NCBI RefSeq assembly: GCF_016612505.1
Contig: NZ_JAENRR010000024.1
Span: 1 to 64,000, forward strand
Source of the DNA: Carboxylicivirga marina
GTDB lineage: Bacteria > Bacteroidota > Bacteroidia > Bacteroidales > Marinilabiliaceae
DNA: 64,000 nucleotides
Reading direction: 5' to 3'
This document shows, in pieces, positions 25,610 through 34,709 of this stretch. Positions within the stretch are counted from its first letter, which is position 1; every line of letters starts with the position of its first letter. The translations under genes and the position numbers were made by a program. The notes under the pieces were generated by a model. The model ran no database searches, was not told the origin of the DNA, and saw nothing but the letters and a program-made list of their open reading frames with translations.

Positions 25610-26654
25610 ACAATTAGCATATAAGCCAAAAGAAATACGGCAAAAGGGCATATTTCGCTATGCTGTGGGCTCAACCCTAATTATGGGTATCGCCATGACT
25701 TATGCCTGGAACTTATCATTTATCACCCCCATTTTAGCACTCTCTTTTATTGGTCCTGATGCCAAATGCCCAAGTGCTAAAACAGGTATATCATTTGTAT
25801 TGCTCATATCTATTACCACGTTTTTAGGCTTTGTTGTTTCGAAGTATTTTATCGATAAACAAGCAGTTTTTATATTAATCATTGGCCTTTCACTATTCTA
25901 CATTTTTTATTCTGAGAAATTGAAAGGTCCGGTTAAGACATTTATGCTCATCTCCTTATTATTAATGCCCGTATTAAGCATGCAGCACATTGCGGTGGCT
26001 TATATGTTTAATGTGTATTTTATTATAGGGGCCGTTATTACCATACTTTTAGTCTGGGTAGTGTACTTGATATTACCTGACAAAACCGAGCATGCAAAAG
26101 ACATTGAAGTCGCTAATAAAAAAAACAACAGTGCCAATAATGAATCATTAGATAAAGCCATTCAAACGTCATTTGTTGTATTCCCCATAGTGCTATTATT
26201 TTTCTATTTCGGATGGAGTGGCAGCCTGATTATACTGATGTTTGTAGGCTTACTATCGATGAACCCGAGCTTTAACGCAAAAGCTGGCTTCGTTCTTATT
26301 GTAGGAAATCTGACCGGTGGCGTATTGGCCATTATTGCGTATGAAATCCTAACATTAGTGCCTCACTTTACCTTCTTTATTTTGTTAACCCTTGGTATTG
26401 GGTTATTAATGGCAAAACAAGTATTCTCTGGCAATAAAACAGCCCCTCTATACGGAATGGCTTATTCAACATTCTTACTTATCATTGGGCAGGCAACCAC
26501 GAGTACCAGCGACGCTGGCGAAAAAGTGTGGATACGCGTAATTCAAATAATGATTGCTGTTCTATATGTGGTTATAGCGCTTAATGTATATGATGCTTTT
26601 AAGGTGTACTATCAGAATAGAAAGAAAAAGAATCCATCATTCAAAAACAATTAA
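25599..26654 (+). CDS. DUF2955 integral membrane protein, FUSC-like pump subunit
   Basis: Inner-membrane protein of 351 residues with about ten hydrophobic segments in two clusters, split by a polar loop (about 165-185) rich in Asn and Lys. The LSFIGPDAKCPSAKTG segment is the DUF2955 signature; this family resembles the aromatic-acid/fusaric-acid exporters (FUSC superfamily). Encoded between an HlyD adaptor and a NodT outer-membrane channel with overlaps at both ends, it is the likely inner-membrane pump of the tripartite system. The exported substrate is unknown. Confidence 0.88.
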   Translation: MSDRQLAYKPKEIRQKGIFRYAVGSTLIMGIAMTYAWNLSFITPILALSFIGPDAKCPSAKTGISFVLLISITTFLGFVVSKYFIDKQAVFILIIGLSLFYIFYSEKLKGPVKTFMLISLLLMPVLSMQHIAVAYMFNVYFIIGAVITILLVWVVYLILPDKTEHAKDIEVANKKNNSANNESLDKAIQTSFVVFPIVLLFFYFGWSGSLIILMFVGLLSMNPSFNAKAGFVLIVGNLTGGVLAIIAYEILTLVPHFTFFILLTLGIGLLMAKQVFSGNKTAPLYGMAYSTFLLIIGQATTSTSDAGEKVWIRVIQIMIAVLYVVIALNVYDAFKVYYQNRKKKNPSFKNN

Positions 26655-28024
26655 TGAAGAAAATCTTAATCATATTCATTCTTTCATCAACCGTTTTTAC
26701 TGCTTGTAAATTAGGTCCGGACTTTCAAGAACCAGAATACAATGCAGCTAAAGCATATCGTTTTAGTGGCGATGAAATCAGACAGGTAGTGAATCAGCAA
26801 TGGTGGGAAGTATTTGATGATCCTACATTAGACTCTCTCATTAGCAAGGCCCTTACTAACAATCAGGATGTACTGATAGCTGCTGTTCGATTAGAAGCTG
26901 CGCGAACGAATATCGGTTATACTAAAGCCGACCAGTTGCCGTCATTCAAATATGGTGTTGGCGCGAATGGCTCTGGCCTATCCGGAAATAATCAATCTGG
27001 ATTTCATGCTTACCCCGAATTAACATGGGAAATTGGCTTTTGGGGCAAATATCGACGAATGAATGAAGCCGCACAGGCCGATTACCTGGCTACCAAATAT
27101 GCAGCGCAAACAGTTGAAATAAGCCTAGTTTCGGCGATAGCTTCAACATACTATGCTATACTAGCTTTTAAAGATCAATTATATATCGCCACCAATACCC
27201 TCGCCTCACGAGATAGTGGACTTATTATAATGCGCGATAAATATGAGGGCGGTTTAATCTCAAAAATGGATATGAATCAAGCGCAAATCCAACGCGATAT
27301 TGCCGCAACCGTGGTACCGAACTATAAAAGAGCTATTGCCACCAATGAAAATACCTTAAGTATACTATTAGGCCAACAACCTTATGATATAATTACTGGC
27401 ACTCCATTTCACGAACAAAGCTATATTTTAGATATTCCTGAAGGCATCCCCTCGGAACTAATTGAACGTCGGCCTGATGTACAAACGCAAGAAGCAGTAT
27501 TGCATTCTAAGACTGCAAAAATTGGCATAGCTGAAGCTTTACGTTGGCCATCTTTTAATTTAACTGGTATGTTAGGCACAGCAAGTTCTGATTTAACGGA
27601 CTTCAACACAATGGGTTTAACATGGTCAGCAGGTGGAAATTTACTAGGTCCTATCTTTCAGTTTGGAAAAAATAAAGATAGGGTAACACTTGCCGAAAAA
27701 GATGCTGAGCTAGCATATCTGCAGTACGAGCAATCAGCACTCAATGCCTTTAGAGAGGTAGAAGATGCTTTGATCAAGATTTCGAGCTATAAAGAAGAAC
27801 TTGTGGCTCAGGAATCAAGAACCAACGCAGCCGTTGAATCTGAAGAACTCGCGTTTATTCGCTACAACGAAGGCTCAACAACCTATCTTGAAGTATTAGA
27901 ACAACAGCGCCAGGCTTTTTCAGCTCAACTTGACATACTTACCAACCGGCTTAATCTAATAAATTCGTATATTTTACTTTACAAAGCCCTTGGTGGCGGA
28001 TGGAATACCAATGAAAATCAATAA
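26654..28024 (+). CDS. NodT-family outer-membrane efflux lipoprotein
   Basis: TolC-like outer-membrane channel of 456 residues. The lipobox FTAC gives Cys17 as lipidated residue, followed by the KLGPDFQEPEY start typical of NodT/OprM proteins. Two OEP repeats occupy about 60-250 and 275-450; SYLVLEQQR-like ending (TTYLEVLEQQRQAF) is the second repeat signature. Its ATG overlaps the DUF2955 stop by one base (TAATG). Together with that gene and the HlyD gene it completes a trans-envelope efflux pump. Confidence 0.94.
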   Translation: MKKILIIFILSSTVFTACKLGPDFQEPEYNAAKAYRFSGDEIRQVVNQQWWEVFDDPTLDSLISKALTNNQDVLIAAVRLEAARTNIGYTKADQLPSFKYGVGANGSGLSGNNQSGFHAYPELTWEIGFWGKYRRMNEAAQADYLATKYAAQTVEISLVSAIASTYYAILAFKDQLYIATNTLASRDSGLIIMRDKYEGGLISKMDMNQAQIQRDIAATVVPNYKRAIATNENTLSILLGQQPYDIITGTPFHEQSYILDIPEGIPSELIERRPDVQTQEAVLHSKTAKIGIAEALRWPSFNLTGMLGTASSDLTDFNTMGLTWSAGGNLLGPIFQFGKNKDRVTLAEKDAELAYLQYEQSALNAFREVEDALIKISSYKEELVAQESRTNAAVESEELAFIRYNEGSTTYLEVLEQQRQAFSAQLDILTNRLNLINSYILLYKALGGGWNTNENQ

Positions 28025-28042
28025 TAACCTAATATAATTGAC

Positions 28043-29110
28043 ATGGAAAACGATAAAAAAAATAATGAAGTATTTATGCAACGAGCGGTCGGTGCTTCAT
28101 TACGAATTAGTTTTATTGCACTACTTTTTATTCTTAGCTATTGGGTGCTTAAACCATTTTTAGCACCAGTTTTGTGGGGTGTAATATTTGCAGTTGGCAT
28201 ATACCCAATTCATCAAAAATTATCCAAATGGTTTGGCAACCGAGAGAAACTTGCAGCTATTGTTATTTCACTGATAGGAGTGGCCATAATCGTTGTCCCT
28301 ATTGTTATGTTTACCAATTCAACAGTCGATTCAGTAAGCAAAACAGTAGAAGGTATCCATAGCGGCACTTTTAAAATTAGTCCGCCTGACGAGTCGGTAA
28401 AAGATTGGGCGTTAATAGGGAATAAAGTACACGAACTATGGACGGAGGCAGCGAATAACCTCACCCTTTTGATAAAGAAATATGAAACTCAATTAAGAGA
28501 TTTAGCTCCTAAATTAACTTCAATGATTGCAGGCATGGTTGGAAGCATATTAATGTTTATCATTTCAATTGTGATAGCAGGTGCACTACTGCTTTTTGCC
28601 AAACCAGGGAAGGTTCTGGCCGATAAAATATTCAGAACATTTGTAGGCGAAAAAGGAAATGACTTTACAATCTTGTCAATTTCCACAATCAGAAGTGTCG
28701 TTCAAGGCGTTATTGGTATTGCCGCCATTCAAACCATCTTCTTAAGCATCGGGCTATTTCTAATTGGCATGCCTGCTGCAGGTGTATTCTCTATAATCAT
28801 TTTGATATTGGCTATTGTGCAGTTACCTCCAACTTTGGTAATGATACCTCTGATTATATATGCCTTTAGTTATGCAGGAACGACACCGGCTATCATCTTT
28901 GCCGTTTGGTCAATTTTCTGGAGTCTGGCCGACACCTTCCTCAAGCCATTGATGTTAGGAAAAGGTGTGGATGTGCCTATGCTCGTCATCTTATTAGGTG
29001 CAATTGGCGGTATGATACTTGGCGGACCGGTTGGGCTGTTTGTTGGTTCAGTTGTATTAGCCTTATCCTATAAAATATTAATGGCCATGCTTGAAGACAG
29101 TGATGCATAA
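28043..29110 (+). CDS. AI-2E family transporter (YdiK/PerM type)
   Basis: Integral membrane protein of 355 residues with seven to eight helices. The early pair (about 20-75), a soluble loop (about 95-150) and the C-terminal cluster with the PxxGPxxx-like LGGPVGLFVGSVVLA segment match the AI-2E permease family, members of which export small molecules or exchange ions. It follows the efflux operon by 18 bases and is closed by a bidirectional terminator, so it may be co-expressed with the pump. Substrate is unknown; the AI-2 name is historical and should not be read as function. Confidence 0.9.
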   Translation: MENDKKNNEVFMQRAVGASLRISFIALLFILSYWVLKPFLAPVLWGVIFAVGIYPIHQKLSKWFGNREKLAAIVISLIGVAIIVVPIVMFTNSTVDSVSKTVEGIHSGTFKISPPDESVKDWALIGNKVHELWTEAANNLTLLIKKYETQLRDLAPKLTSMIAGMVGSILMFIISIVIAGALLLFAKPGKVLADKIFRTFVGEKGNDFTILSISTIRSVVQGVIGIAAIQTIFLSIGLFLIGMPAAGVFSIIILILAIVQLPPTLVMIPLIIYAFSYAGTTPAIIFAVWSIFWSLADTFLKPLMLGKGVDVPMLVILLGAIGGMILGGPVGLFVGSVVLALSYKILMAMLEDSDA

Positions 29111-29114
29111 AATA

Positions 29115-29146
29115 AAAGCCGGAAATACATGTGCATTTCCGGCTTT
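29115..29146. terminator. Bidirectional terminator between convergent genes
   Basis: AAAGCCGGAAAT and ATTTCCGGCTTT form a perfect 12-bp stem with an 8-base loop, placed 4 bases after the AI-2E gene and 9 bases before the end of nifU on the other strand. A and T runs on the arms let it serve both directions. Confidence 0.85.
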
Positions 29147-29155
29147 GTTTATATC

Positions 29156-29404
29156 TTAATTGTCAACTGCTATAACTTCAACAATTTGAGGAACCGTTTT
29201 CTTAACCACCATTTCAACTCCACCTTTTAGCGTTTGCATGCTTAAAGGGCAACCGTCGCATGACCCTTCAAGGCGCACTTTCACGATATAATCATCTGTC
29301 ACCTCAACAAGGCTAATGTCACCGCCATCGCCTTTAAGATATGGCCGAATCTCTTCCAATGCAGTTTCTACCTGCTGAATGATTTGCTCTTTATTCTCTC
29401 CCAT
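29156..29404 (-). CDS. NifU C-terminal domain Fe-S scaffold/carrier
   Basis: 82-residue protein made only of the NifU C-terminal (Nfu) domain, which binds or hands on iron-sulfur clusters. The cluster-binding CxxC is in GSCDGCPLSMQTLKGGVE. It follows mrp by 10 bases, pairing two Fe-S maturation factors in one transcript. No NifU N-terminal scaffold domain is attached. Confidence 0.95.
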   Translation of the reverse strand: MGENKEQIIQQVETALEEIRPYLKGDGGDISLVEVTDDYIVKVRLEGSCDGCPLSMQTLKGGVEMVVKKTVPQIVEVIAVDN

Positions 29405-29414
29405 AACTTAAGTT

Positions 29415-30521
29415 TTATTTCTTTATTTCAACAACCTTTGTATCTGGCATTGTTCGGTTACGTAATTCAACTCGCTCAACAACCTTCTGTGCTAAATCGG
29501 CAAAAGCCAAGCCTGTAAGCGAACTATCGTTCAAGGCTGCTGGCTCACCGGCATCTCCACCTTCCCTGATACTTTGCACCAATGGAATTTGACCAAGCAT
29601 AGGTATCCCCATCTTGTTAGCTAATTTACTTCCTCCGTCTTTTCCAAAAATGTAATATTTATTCTCAGGCAATTCGGCAGGTGTAAACCAGGCCATATTC
29701 TCAACCAAGCCTAACACCGGCACCTGAATATTTTTACTTTGGAACATACTCACACCTTTTACTGCATCAGCCAGTGCCACATTTTGAGGAGTAGAAACAA
29801 TTACAGCCCCTGTAATACTGATAGTTTGTACAATTGTAAGGTGTATATCACTGGTGCCCGGAGGTAGGTCGATAAGAAGATAATCCAGCTCACCCCAGTT
29901 ACCATCATTTATTAACTGTTTGATAGCATTAGTAGCCATGGCCCCTCTCCAGATAAGTGCATCATCAGGATTAACAAAGTAGCCAATGCTTAGCATTTTA
30001 ACACCGTATTTTTCAACCGGCAGAATCCTGTCTTTTCCATCTATCTTCTCAAGAACCGGACGAGCATCCTCGGTTTGAAACATAATTGGCACTGAAGGCC
30101 CAAAGATATCTGCATCGAGTAAGCCCACTGAGTATCCTGCCTTGGCCAAGGCAACAGCAAGATTAGATGTTACTGTAGATTTACCAACACCACCTTTTCC
30201 TGAAGCAACGGCTATCACATTCTTAACATCTGGCAAAGCCTTCACTTCAACTGGCTTTGGCTTTGGCTTTATCTTAACGAAAATATTTCCTTCAATCTCG
30301 GCTGCTTCATCAACATAGGTTTTAATGGCCTGAACACATGCTTTTTTTAATGAACCAACCATTGGGTCATTAGCCCTGTCAAATAACAAGCTAAAACTGA
30401 TTCGTTTACCATCTATTCGCAAATCGTCTTCAACCATACCAAGCGATACGATATCTTTTCCTTTGCCAGGGTGCTCAACATGTTTGAGAGCATCCATTAT
30501 GAGATTAGGATAGTACTCCAT
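29415..30521 (-). CDS. Mrp/ApbC-type P-loop Fe-S carrier ATPase
   Basis: 368-residue protein with an N-terminal MIP18 (DUF59) domain (about 1-90) and a C-terminal ParA/MinD-type ATPase: deviant Walker A SGKGGVGKST, LDADIFGPSV and LIDLPPGTSD are clear. Family members carry Fe-S clusters to apoproteins. The usual CxxC after the ENM motif is absent here; the region reads ENMAWFTPAELPENKYYIFGK, which I remember as common in Bacteroidota. First gene of the mrp-nifU pair, with its own promoter octamer just past a terminator. Confidence 0.94.
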   Translation of the reverse strand: MEYYPNLIMDALKHVEHPGKGKDIVSLGMVEDDLRIDGKRISFSLLFDRANDPMVGSLKKACVQAIKTYVDEAAEIEGNIFVKIKPKPKPVEVKALPDVKNVIAVASGKGGVGKSTVTSNLAVALAKAGYSVGLLDADIFGPSVPIMFQTEDARPVLEKIDGKDRILPVEKYGVKMLSIGYFVNPDDALIWRGAMATNAIKQLINDGNWGELDYLLIDLPPGTSDIHLTIVQTISITGAVIVSTPQNVALADAVKGVSMFQSKNIQVPVLGLVENMAWFTPAELPENKYYIFGKDGGSKLANKMGIPMLGQIPLVQSIREGGDAGEPAALNDSSLTGLAFADLAQKVVERVELRNRTMPDTKVVEIKK

Positions 30522-30556
30522 TCTTATCTTTATTTAAACCTTGTAAAAATTAGACC

Positions 30557-30564
30557 CAAAGGTA
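30557..30564 (-). promoter_or_regulatory. Candidate -7 box for mrp-nifU
   Basis: TACCTTTG on the minus strand fits TAnnTTTG exactly, 35 bases before the mrp ATG. It directly follows the terminator of the upstream operon, so transcription stops and restarts within about 30 bases. No good -33 element, because the terminator stem occupies that position. Confidence 0.5.
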
Positions 30565-30592
30565 TAAAAAAAAGAGAAACTCACTTTCTCTT
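30565..30592 (-). terminator. Intrinsic terminator of the holB-ricT-gldH-trmB-MGMT operon
   Basis: On the minus strand an 8-bp stem AAGAGAAA/TTTCTCTT with a 5-base loop is followed by a run of eight T. It begins 22 bases after the stop codon of the alkyltransferase-like gene. Confidence 0.8.
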
Positions 30593-30613
30593 CTAATCTT
30601 TATTACATATGCT

Positions 30614-30952
30614 TTACAGCAATTCTTCCGATGGATTCCAAAAGACCTCACTGAAGTTCATAATTTGATTACCTTCAACAATAACCCCTTCATTTTCCAG
30701 TAATTCTTTCATGGTTTCACCACCCGGGAAATGATGCTTTCCAGTTAGCAAACCTTTGCTATTAACAACCCGATGAGCAGGTATATACTTATTCCAACTA
30801 CTGCATTTATTCATGGCCCAACCCACCATACGCGCACCTCGATAGCTGCCAATATAATTGGCAATGGCTCCATAACTGGTAACCCGACCATGCGGAATCA
30901 ACTCAGCCACCTGGTAAACACGTTCAAAAAAATCTGTTCCTGTTTTGGGCAT
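30614..30952 (-). CDS. MGMT-family alkyltransferase-like protein lacking the reactive Cys
   Basis: 112-residue protein corresponding to the C-terminal DNA-binding domain of O6-methylguanine-DNA methyltransferase. The helix-turn-helix and Arg finger region (PHGRVTSYGAIANYIG), the Asn hinge region and the GLLTGKHHFPGG segment are present, but the active site, PCHRV in true enzymes, reads PAHRVV. It therefore cannot accept an alkyl group and belongs with alkyltransferase-like (ATL) proteins, which flag bulky O6-alkylguanine for nucleotide excision repair; most ATLs have Trp at this place. Two bases separate it from trmB. Confidence 0.9.
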   Translation of the reverse strand: MPKTGTDFFERVYQVAELIPHGRVTSYGAIANYIGSYRGARMVGWAMNKCSSWNKYIPAHRVVNSKGLLTGKHHFPGGETMKELLENEGVIVEGNQIMNFSEVFWNPSEELL

Positions 30953-30954
30953 AA

Positions 30955-31743
30955 TTATTTACCCTTTTTGCGTGATAATGGATTATTAATAATAGAATCT
31001 TTCTCTTTAACAACTCCACGTCCTGCACTATGGTACTCATCAAATTCTATTTCGATATCGGGCTCAATCCATTGTTCTCTGTTTTCCAGATGAAATTTGA
31101 GGTATTTGATTGATAAACCATGCTTAATCCATTTTGATTCATAATGCGTTTGAATCGACAAAATCTCATCGTCATAACCCGAACCATACAAGTCATTTTC
31201 AGCAACTTCTACTTTAAAACCATTTTCCTTCACCATCTCCGATGTATAGGTGTACAAAAAGTTAGAATCGGTTTTAAGGTGCATCAAGCCATCTAGCTTC
31301 AGGAACTGACGATACATTTGTAGAAAACGCGTGGATGACAAACGCTTATTCACCTTTTTCATTTGAGGATCCGGGAATGTCAGCCAGATCTCTTCGACTT
31401 CATTTTCAGCAAAAAATGCGGTGATAAATTCTATTCGGGTTCGAACAAAAGCCACATTTTTTAAACCTTTATTCTTGGCATCAGTGGCACCACGATGCAT
31501 GCGCGCGCCTTTTATATCAACACCTATGAAATTCTTATCAGGAAACAACTCAGCCAATCCAACAGTATACTCACCTTTTCCGCAACCCAACTCTAACACT
31601 ATTGGGTTTTCATTATTAAAAAAGCGTTGGTGCCATTTTCCTTTTTGATGAAACGGCTCTCCCTTTAAATCGCTAAAATCAGCTTCAAACACATGATCAT
31701 ATGTTGCCATTTCGACAAACTTTTTCAGCTTATTCTTTCCCAC
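30955..31743 (-). CDS. trmB: tRNA (guanine46-N7)-methyltransferase
   Basis: SAM-dependent methylation of G46 in the tRNA variable loop. SAM-binding motif [15 protein letters not shown], the [12 protein letters not shown] segment and the family signature [17 protein letters not shown] are all intact. At 262 residues it is a little longer than the usual 210-240, with a basic C-terminal tail. It lies five bases after gldH and two before the MGMT-like gene, in the same transcript. Confidence 0.95.
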   Translation of the reverse strand: MGKNKLKKFVEMATYDHVFEADFSDLKGEPFHQKGKWHQRFFNNENPIVLELGCGKGEYTVGLAELFPDKNFIGVDIKGARMHRGATDAKNKGLKNVAFVRTRIEFITAFFAENEVEEIWLTFPDPQMKKVNKRLSSTRFLQMYRQFLKLDGLMHLKTDSNFLYTYTSEMVKENGFKVEVAENDLYGSGYDDEILSIQTHYESKWIKHGLSIKYLKFHLENREQWIEPDIEIEFDEYHSAGRGVVKEKDSIINNPLSRKKGK

Positions 31744-31748
31744 TTCTA

Positions 31749-32240
31749 TTATTCTTTTAAAGCTTCAGCTCCTTCTATTCGCAATCCTATATTGTGTATT
31801 CCCTTTAACTCTTCATCACGCATACCTTGCACTATTCGGAAAGTGTATTGACCTGTTTCGGCAAATTTAACGTTGCGCTGATAGGGAACTTTTACATGGT
31901 ACAAACTCCCCCAACCTGTTCCTAACCAGCGACCTGTTTCATCGGCTAAAATACAATCAACTTTATCTTGCATTTTATTCCCAGACGGGCTAATTACATC
32001 TACGAATAACCACAGGTTACTATTGGGATAATTGGAATAATTACGAACATTAAGTACTACATCAAAGGCCTGTTCAGCACTTTGGATATCAACCTTAAAA
32101 ACAGCCATTGAATCCATATTCCAACCGCCATCTGGAATGGTAACATATTGGTCGAATACAACATTTTTATCGCAGCTACTAAAAGCAATTAGAGCGATAA
32201 GTACGACACCAATAAAACTATTCTTTCTTATTTTGCCCAT
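31749..32240 (-). CDS. gldH: Gliding motility lipoprotein GldH
   Basis: Lipoprotein of 163 residues; GldH is needed for gliding in Flavobacterium johnsoniae but is retained in many non-gliding Bacteroidota. The signal ends in the lipobox AFSSC with Cys23, followed by a beta-rich domain starting [17 protein letters not shown]. The true start is the ATG at 32240: the longer reading in this frame only mirrors the ricT coding sequence. That start lies inside the end of ricT (23-base overlap), so translation is likely coupled. Gene order holB-ricT-gldH supports the call. Confidence 0.88.
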   Translation of the reverse strand: MGKIRKNSFIGVVLIALIAFSSCDKNVVFDQYVTIPDGGWNMDSMAVFKVDIQSAEQAFDVVLNVRNYSNYPNSNLWLFVDVISPSGNKMQDKVDCILADETGRWLGTGWGSLYHVKVPYQRNVKFAETGQYTFRIVQGMRDEELKGIHNIGLRIEGAEALKE

Positions 32241-33513
32241 CGCCTCCCTGTTGTTTGCGTTGATTGTTTGGTCGATACCTTCTTTTTGACTTGTTATAAG
32301 GTTTTTTCTCCCCTGTCGGTTGGTTGCCGGATTGTTTCCGGTCATTCCGGTCATTATTCCTTTTATCATTTGGTTTATTACCACCTGATTTGCTTTCTGT
32401 TTTTTGTCCGCCTCCAGTTCTTCGCTTATTTGGTCGACGCTTCTTCTTTTTCTGCTCATCAAAACGTGTAAGACTTTCCTGGCCTATTACGTTATCATAA
32501 GTTGGCTCAGAAACCAACATTTTAGATACTTCGTTAGCCAACTTATCAACCTTCTTACCTTTACGATTCAAACGGATGACTTCCTTAACCCGATCAACTG
32601 AAACAGAAATAACTCCAGCCGGAAAATCCTTGCTGGTGCTGTACCACATGGTGCGCGAGAATATATCCGTTTTAAAGTGGTAATAACTACCATCAACAGT
32701 TTCAAGTACAATGTTGGTCTTTGGAAAATCCTGCTGTGCATCAACATACGCATCTAATTCGTAGTTCAAACAACATTTTAGCTTACCACACTGTCCGGCC
32801 AGCTTTTGCGGGTTTAATGATATTTCCTGATATCGCGCTGCATTTGTTGTAACCGATACGAAATTTGTCATCCAGGTTGAGCAGCACAATTCACGTCCAC
32901 ATGGTCCAATACCTCCGATACGTCCGGCTTCCTGACGAGCACCAATCTGTCGCATTTCAATACGTACGCGAAAGCTTTCGGCCAATACTTTAATTAACTG
33001 ACGGAAATCGACGCGTTCATCGGCGATATAATAAAAAATGGCTTTCGTTTTATCACCCTGATACTCTACATCGCCAATTTTCATATTGAGGTTCAGTCGC
33101 TCAGCAATTCGTCGCGACTCCAACATCGTTTCATGTTCTAAGTTGCGGGCTTCATCCCACTTTTCAACATCAGCCGGTTTCGCTTTTCGATAGACACGTT
33201 TAAACTCGAAAGTCTCGAGATTGATATTGTGCTTTTTCATTTGCAACAGCACCAATTCTCCGGTTAAAGTCACCGTACCAATATCATGACCAGGTGAAGC
33301 CTCAACTGCTACCACATCGCCCTTTTCAATTCTCAGCCCGTTGCTATTCCTGAAATAGCCTTTTCGCGTGTTTTTAAACTGAATTTCAACAACATCAGTA
33401 CTATTGACGCTATCAGGTAAATCATCGAGCCAGTCGTAAACGTTAAGTTTACCACAGCGACTGCTACATCCTGAACACCCTTTTTTTTCTGTATCTTGTA
33501 TAATTTCTTCCAT
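32218..33513 (-). CDS. ricT: RicT/PSP1-domain protein
   Basis: 431-residue cytoplasmic protein with the PSP1 C-terminal domain (about 45-280), including the cysteine-rich IGPCGRELCCSTWM and GQCGKLKCCLNYE segments that in the Bacillus RicT protein take part in Fe-S-dependent RNA-processing complexes. An N-terminal CSGCSSRCGK cluster adds further metal ligands. The last 100 residues are a low-complexity Lys/Arg/Asn/Gly tail, probably disordered and RNA-binding. It lies 42 bases after holB, as in many genomes where the two are neighbours. Confidence 0.93.
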   Translation of the reverse strand: MEEIIQDTEKKGCSGCSSRCGKLNVYDWLDDLPDSVNSTDVVEIQFKNTRKGYFRNSNGLRIEKGDVVAVEASPGHDIGTVTLTGELVLLQMKKHNINLETFEFKRVYRKAKPADVEKWDEARNLEHETMLESRRIAERLNLNMKIGDVEYQGDKTKAIFYYIADERVDFRQLIKVLAESFRVRIEMRQIGARQEAGRIGGIGPCGRELCCSTWMTNFVSVTTNAARYQEISLNPQKLAGQCGKLKCCLNYELDAYVDAQQDFPKTNIVLETVDGSYYHFKTDIFSRTMWYSTSKDFPAGVISVSVDRVKEVIRLNRKGKKVDKLANEVSKMLVSEPTYDNVIGQESLTRFDEQKKKKRRPNKRRTGGGQKTESKSGGNKPNDKRNNDRNDRKQSGNQPTGEKKPYNKSKRRYRPNNQRKQQGGDGQNKKE

Positions 33514-33555
33514 AAAAAAAATAAATAAAAGGCTCTACGGCCTTGAGAACTTGCC

Positions 33556-34677
33556 CTATTGCTTAAGCAACATGATTATTTTCAGGCATAAGTCCATTAA
33601 TATAATACGAGCATTCCCATTTTGTTCAAGATGAGAATGTGCCAAACTAAATTCCTCACTTAATTGTAAAATATTACCATCGTTTATAAACGGTGAAAAT
33701 CGTGTTGAGAAATTCTCTTCTTCAGGTGTAAGATACAATAATTCCTCTTCCTGAATGTTCATCATGAAATTTTCGCGAACCAAACGTAGTGCGAATTCGA
33801 AAAAATTCTTTTGTCTTTCTTTTGATTGCCTGTTCATATCGTCGCACCAGTCAATTAACTCAAACAATTTACGACCATACGCTAAGCGCATCATATTTAC
33901 AAACTTATCAAAAAAGTAAGCGCGTTCTTCGCCTTGCCCTACAATTTCTTTGGCTGCCACATAATTACCAACCGAGAGCTTGGCAAAACGTTCACATTCT
34001 TCCTGACTTAAATCGTACTCTTTTTTTAAAGCTTGAGCAATGTGGGTGATTTCAAGTGCTGAAATATTTAAGCGCTGAGCACGACTTTGTATGGTACCTA
34101 AGATTTCATTTGGGTCATCTGAAACTAATAAAAAAACAGTTCCAACAGGTGGTTCCTCAAGCAGCTTTAACAACTTATTAGCAGCTGCCACATGCATTTT
34201 CTCAGGCAACCAAATGATCATCACTTTATATTTAGCTTCAAAAGTCTTTAGGCTTAGTTTTTTAATAATCCCCTGGCTTTCCTGGCTATAGATTAACCCT
34301 TGCTTATCAGCATCTAAAAAATTAAACCATTGGTGAATATTAAAATAGGGCTCATTTAAAACAAACTGTCGCCATTCACTCAGGTACGAATCACTCACCG
34401 GATTTTTGTGTTTAGTGCTTTTAACAACCGGAAACACAAAATGCAAATCGGGATGAATAAGTTTGGCATATTTAACACACGATGCACATTCACCACACGA
34501 ATCATCTCCTTGCCTGTTTAAACAATTTAAATATTGAGCAAAAGCCAATGCCAAATTAACCTTACCTACCCCTTCGGGCCCACAAAATAATTGTGCATGA
34601 CTTACACGGTTTTCCTTAACCATGTTTACCAGATGTTGCTTGATTCTCTCGTGTCCTATTACCTCGTTAAACTTCAT
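33556..34677 (-). CDS. holB: DNA polymerase III delta-prime-type subunit
   Basis: Clamp-loader subunit of 373 residues. The AAA+ fold is visible with a modified P-loop GPEGVGKVNLALAF, in which the Thr/Ser that contacts Mg-ATP is Val, consistent with the non-hydrolysing delta-prime role. A zinc module with four cysteines (CLNRQGDDSCGECASC) follows, then LLKLLEEPPVGTVFLL with the sensor region. Start ATG is supported by an exact TATCTTTG box 25 bases upstream. First gene of the operon ending at the terminator near 30.57 kb. Confidence 0.93.
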   Translation of the reverse strand: MKFNEVIGHERIKQHLVNMVKENRVSHAQLFCGPEGVGKVNLALAFAQYLNCLNRQGDDSCGECASCVKYAKLIHPDLHFVFPVVKSTKHKNPVSDSYLSEWRQFVLNEPYFNIHQWFNFLDADKQGLIYSQESQGIIKKLSLKTFEAKYKVMIIWLPEKMHVAAANKLLKLLEEPPVGTVFLLVSDDPNEILGTIQSRAQRLNISALEITHIAQALKKEYDLSQEECERFAKLSVGNYVAAKEIVGQGEERAYFFDKFVNMMRLAYGRKLFELIDWCDDMNRQSKERQKNFFEFALRLVRENFMMNIQEEELLYLTPEEENFSTRFSPFINDGNILQLSEEFSLAHSHLEQNGNARIILMDLCLKIIMLLKQ

Positions 34678-34701
34678 GAAGCTTGCTAAAATTCAAGTCA
34701 T

Positions 34702-34709
34702 CAAAGATA
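34702..34709 (-). promoter_or_regulatory. Candidate -7 box for holB operon
   Basis: TATCTTTG on the minus strand matches TAnnTTTG exactly and lies 25 bases before the holB ATG. The -33 region is not convincing. It faces away from the candidate box of the divergent radical SAM gene. Confidence 0.45.

Noticed and set aside
25192-25674. 160-codon minus-strand frame
   Set aside because: Opposite-strand shadow of the HlyD and DUF2955 genes.
28043-29110. Quorum-sensing AI-2 exporter
   Set aside because: The family name is broad; nothing here supports AI-2 as substrate, and no luxS is in the window.
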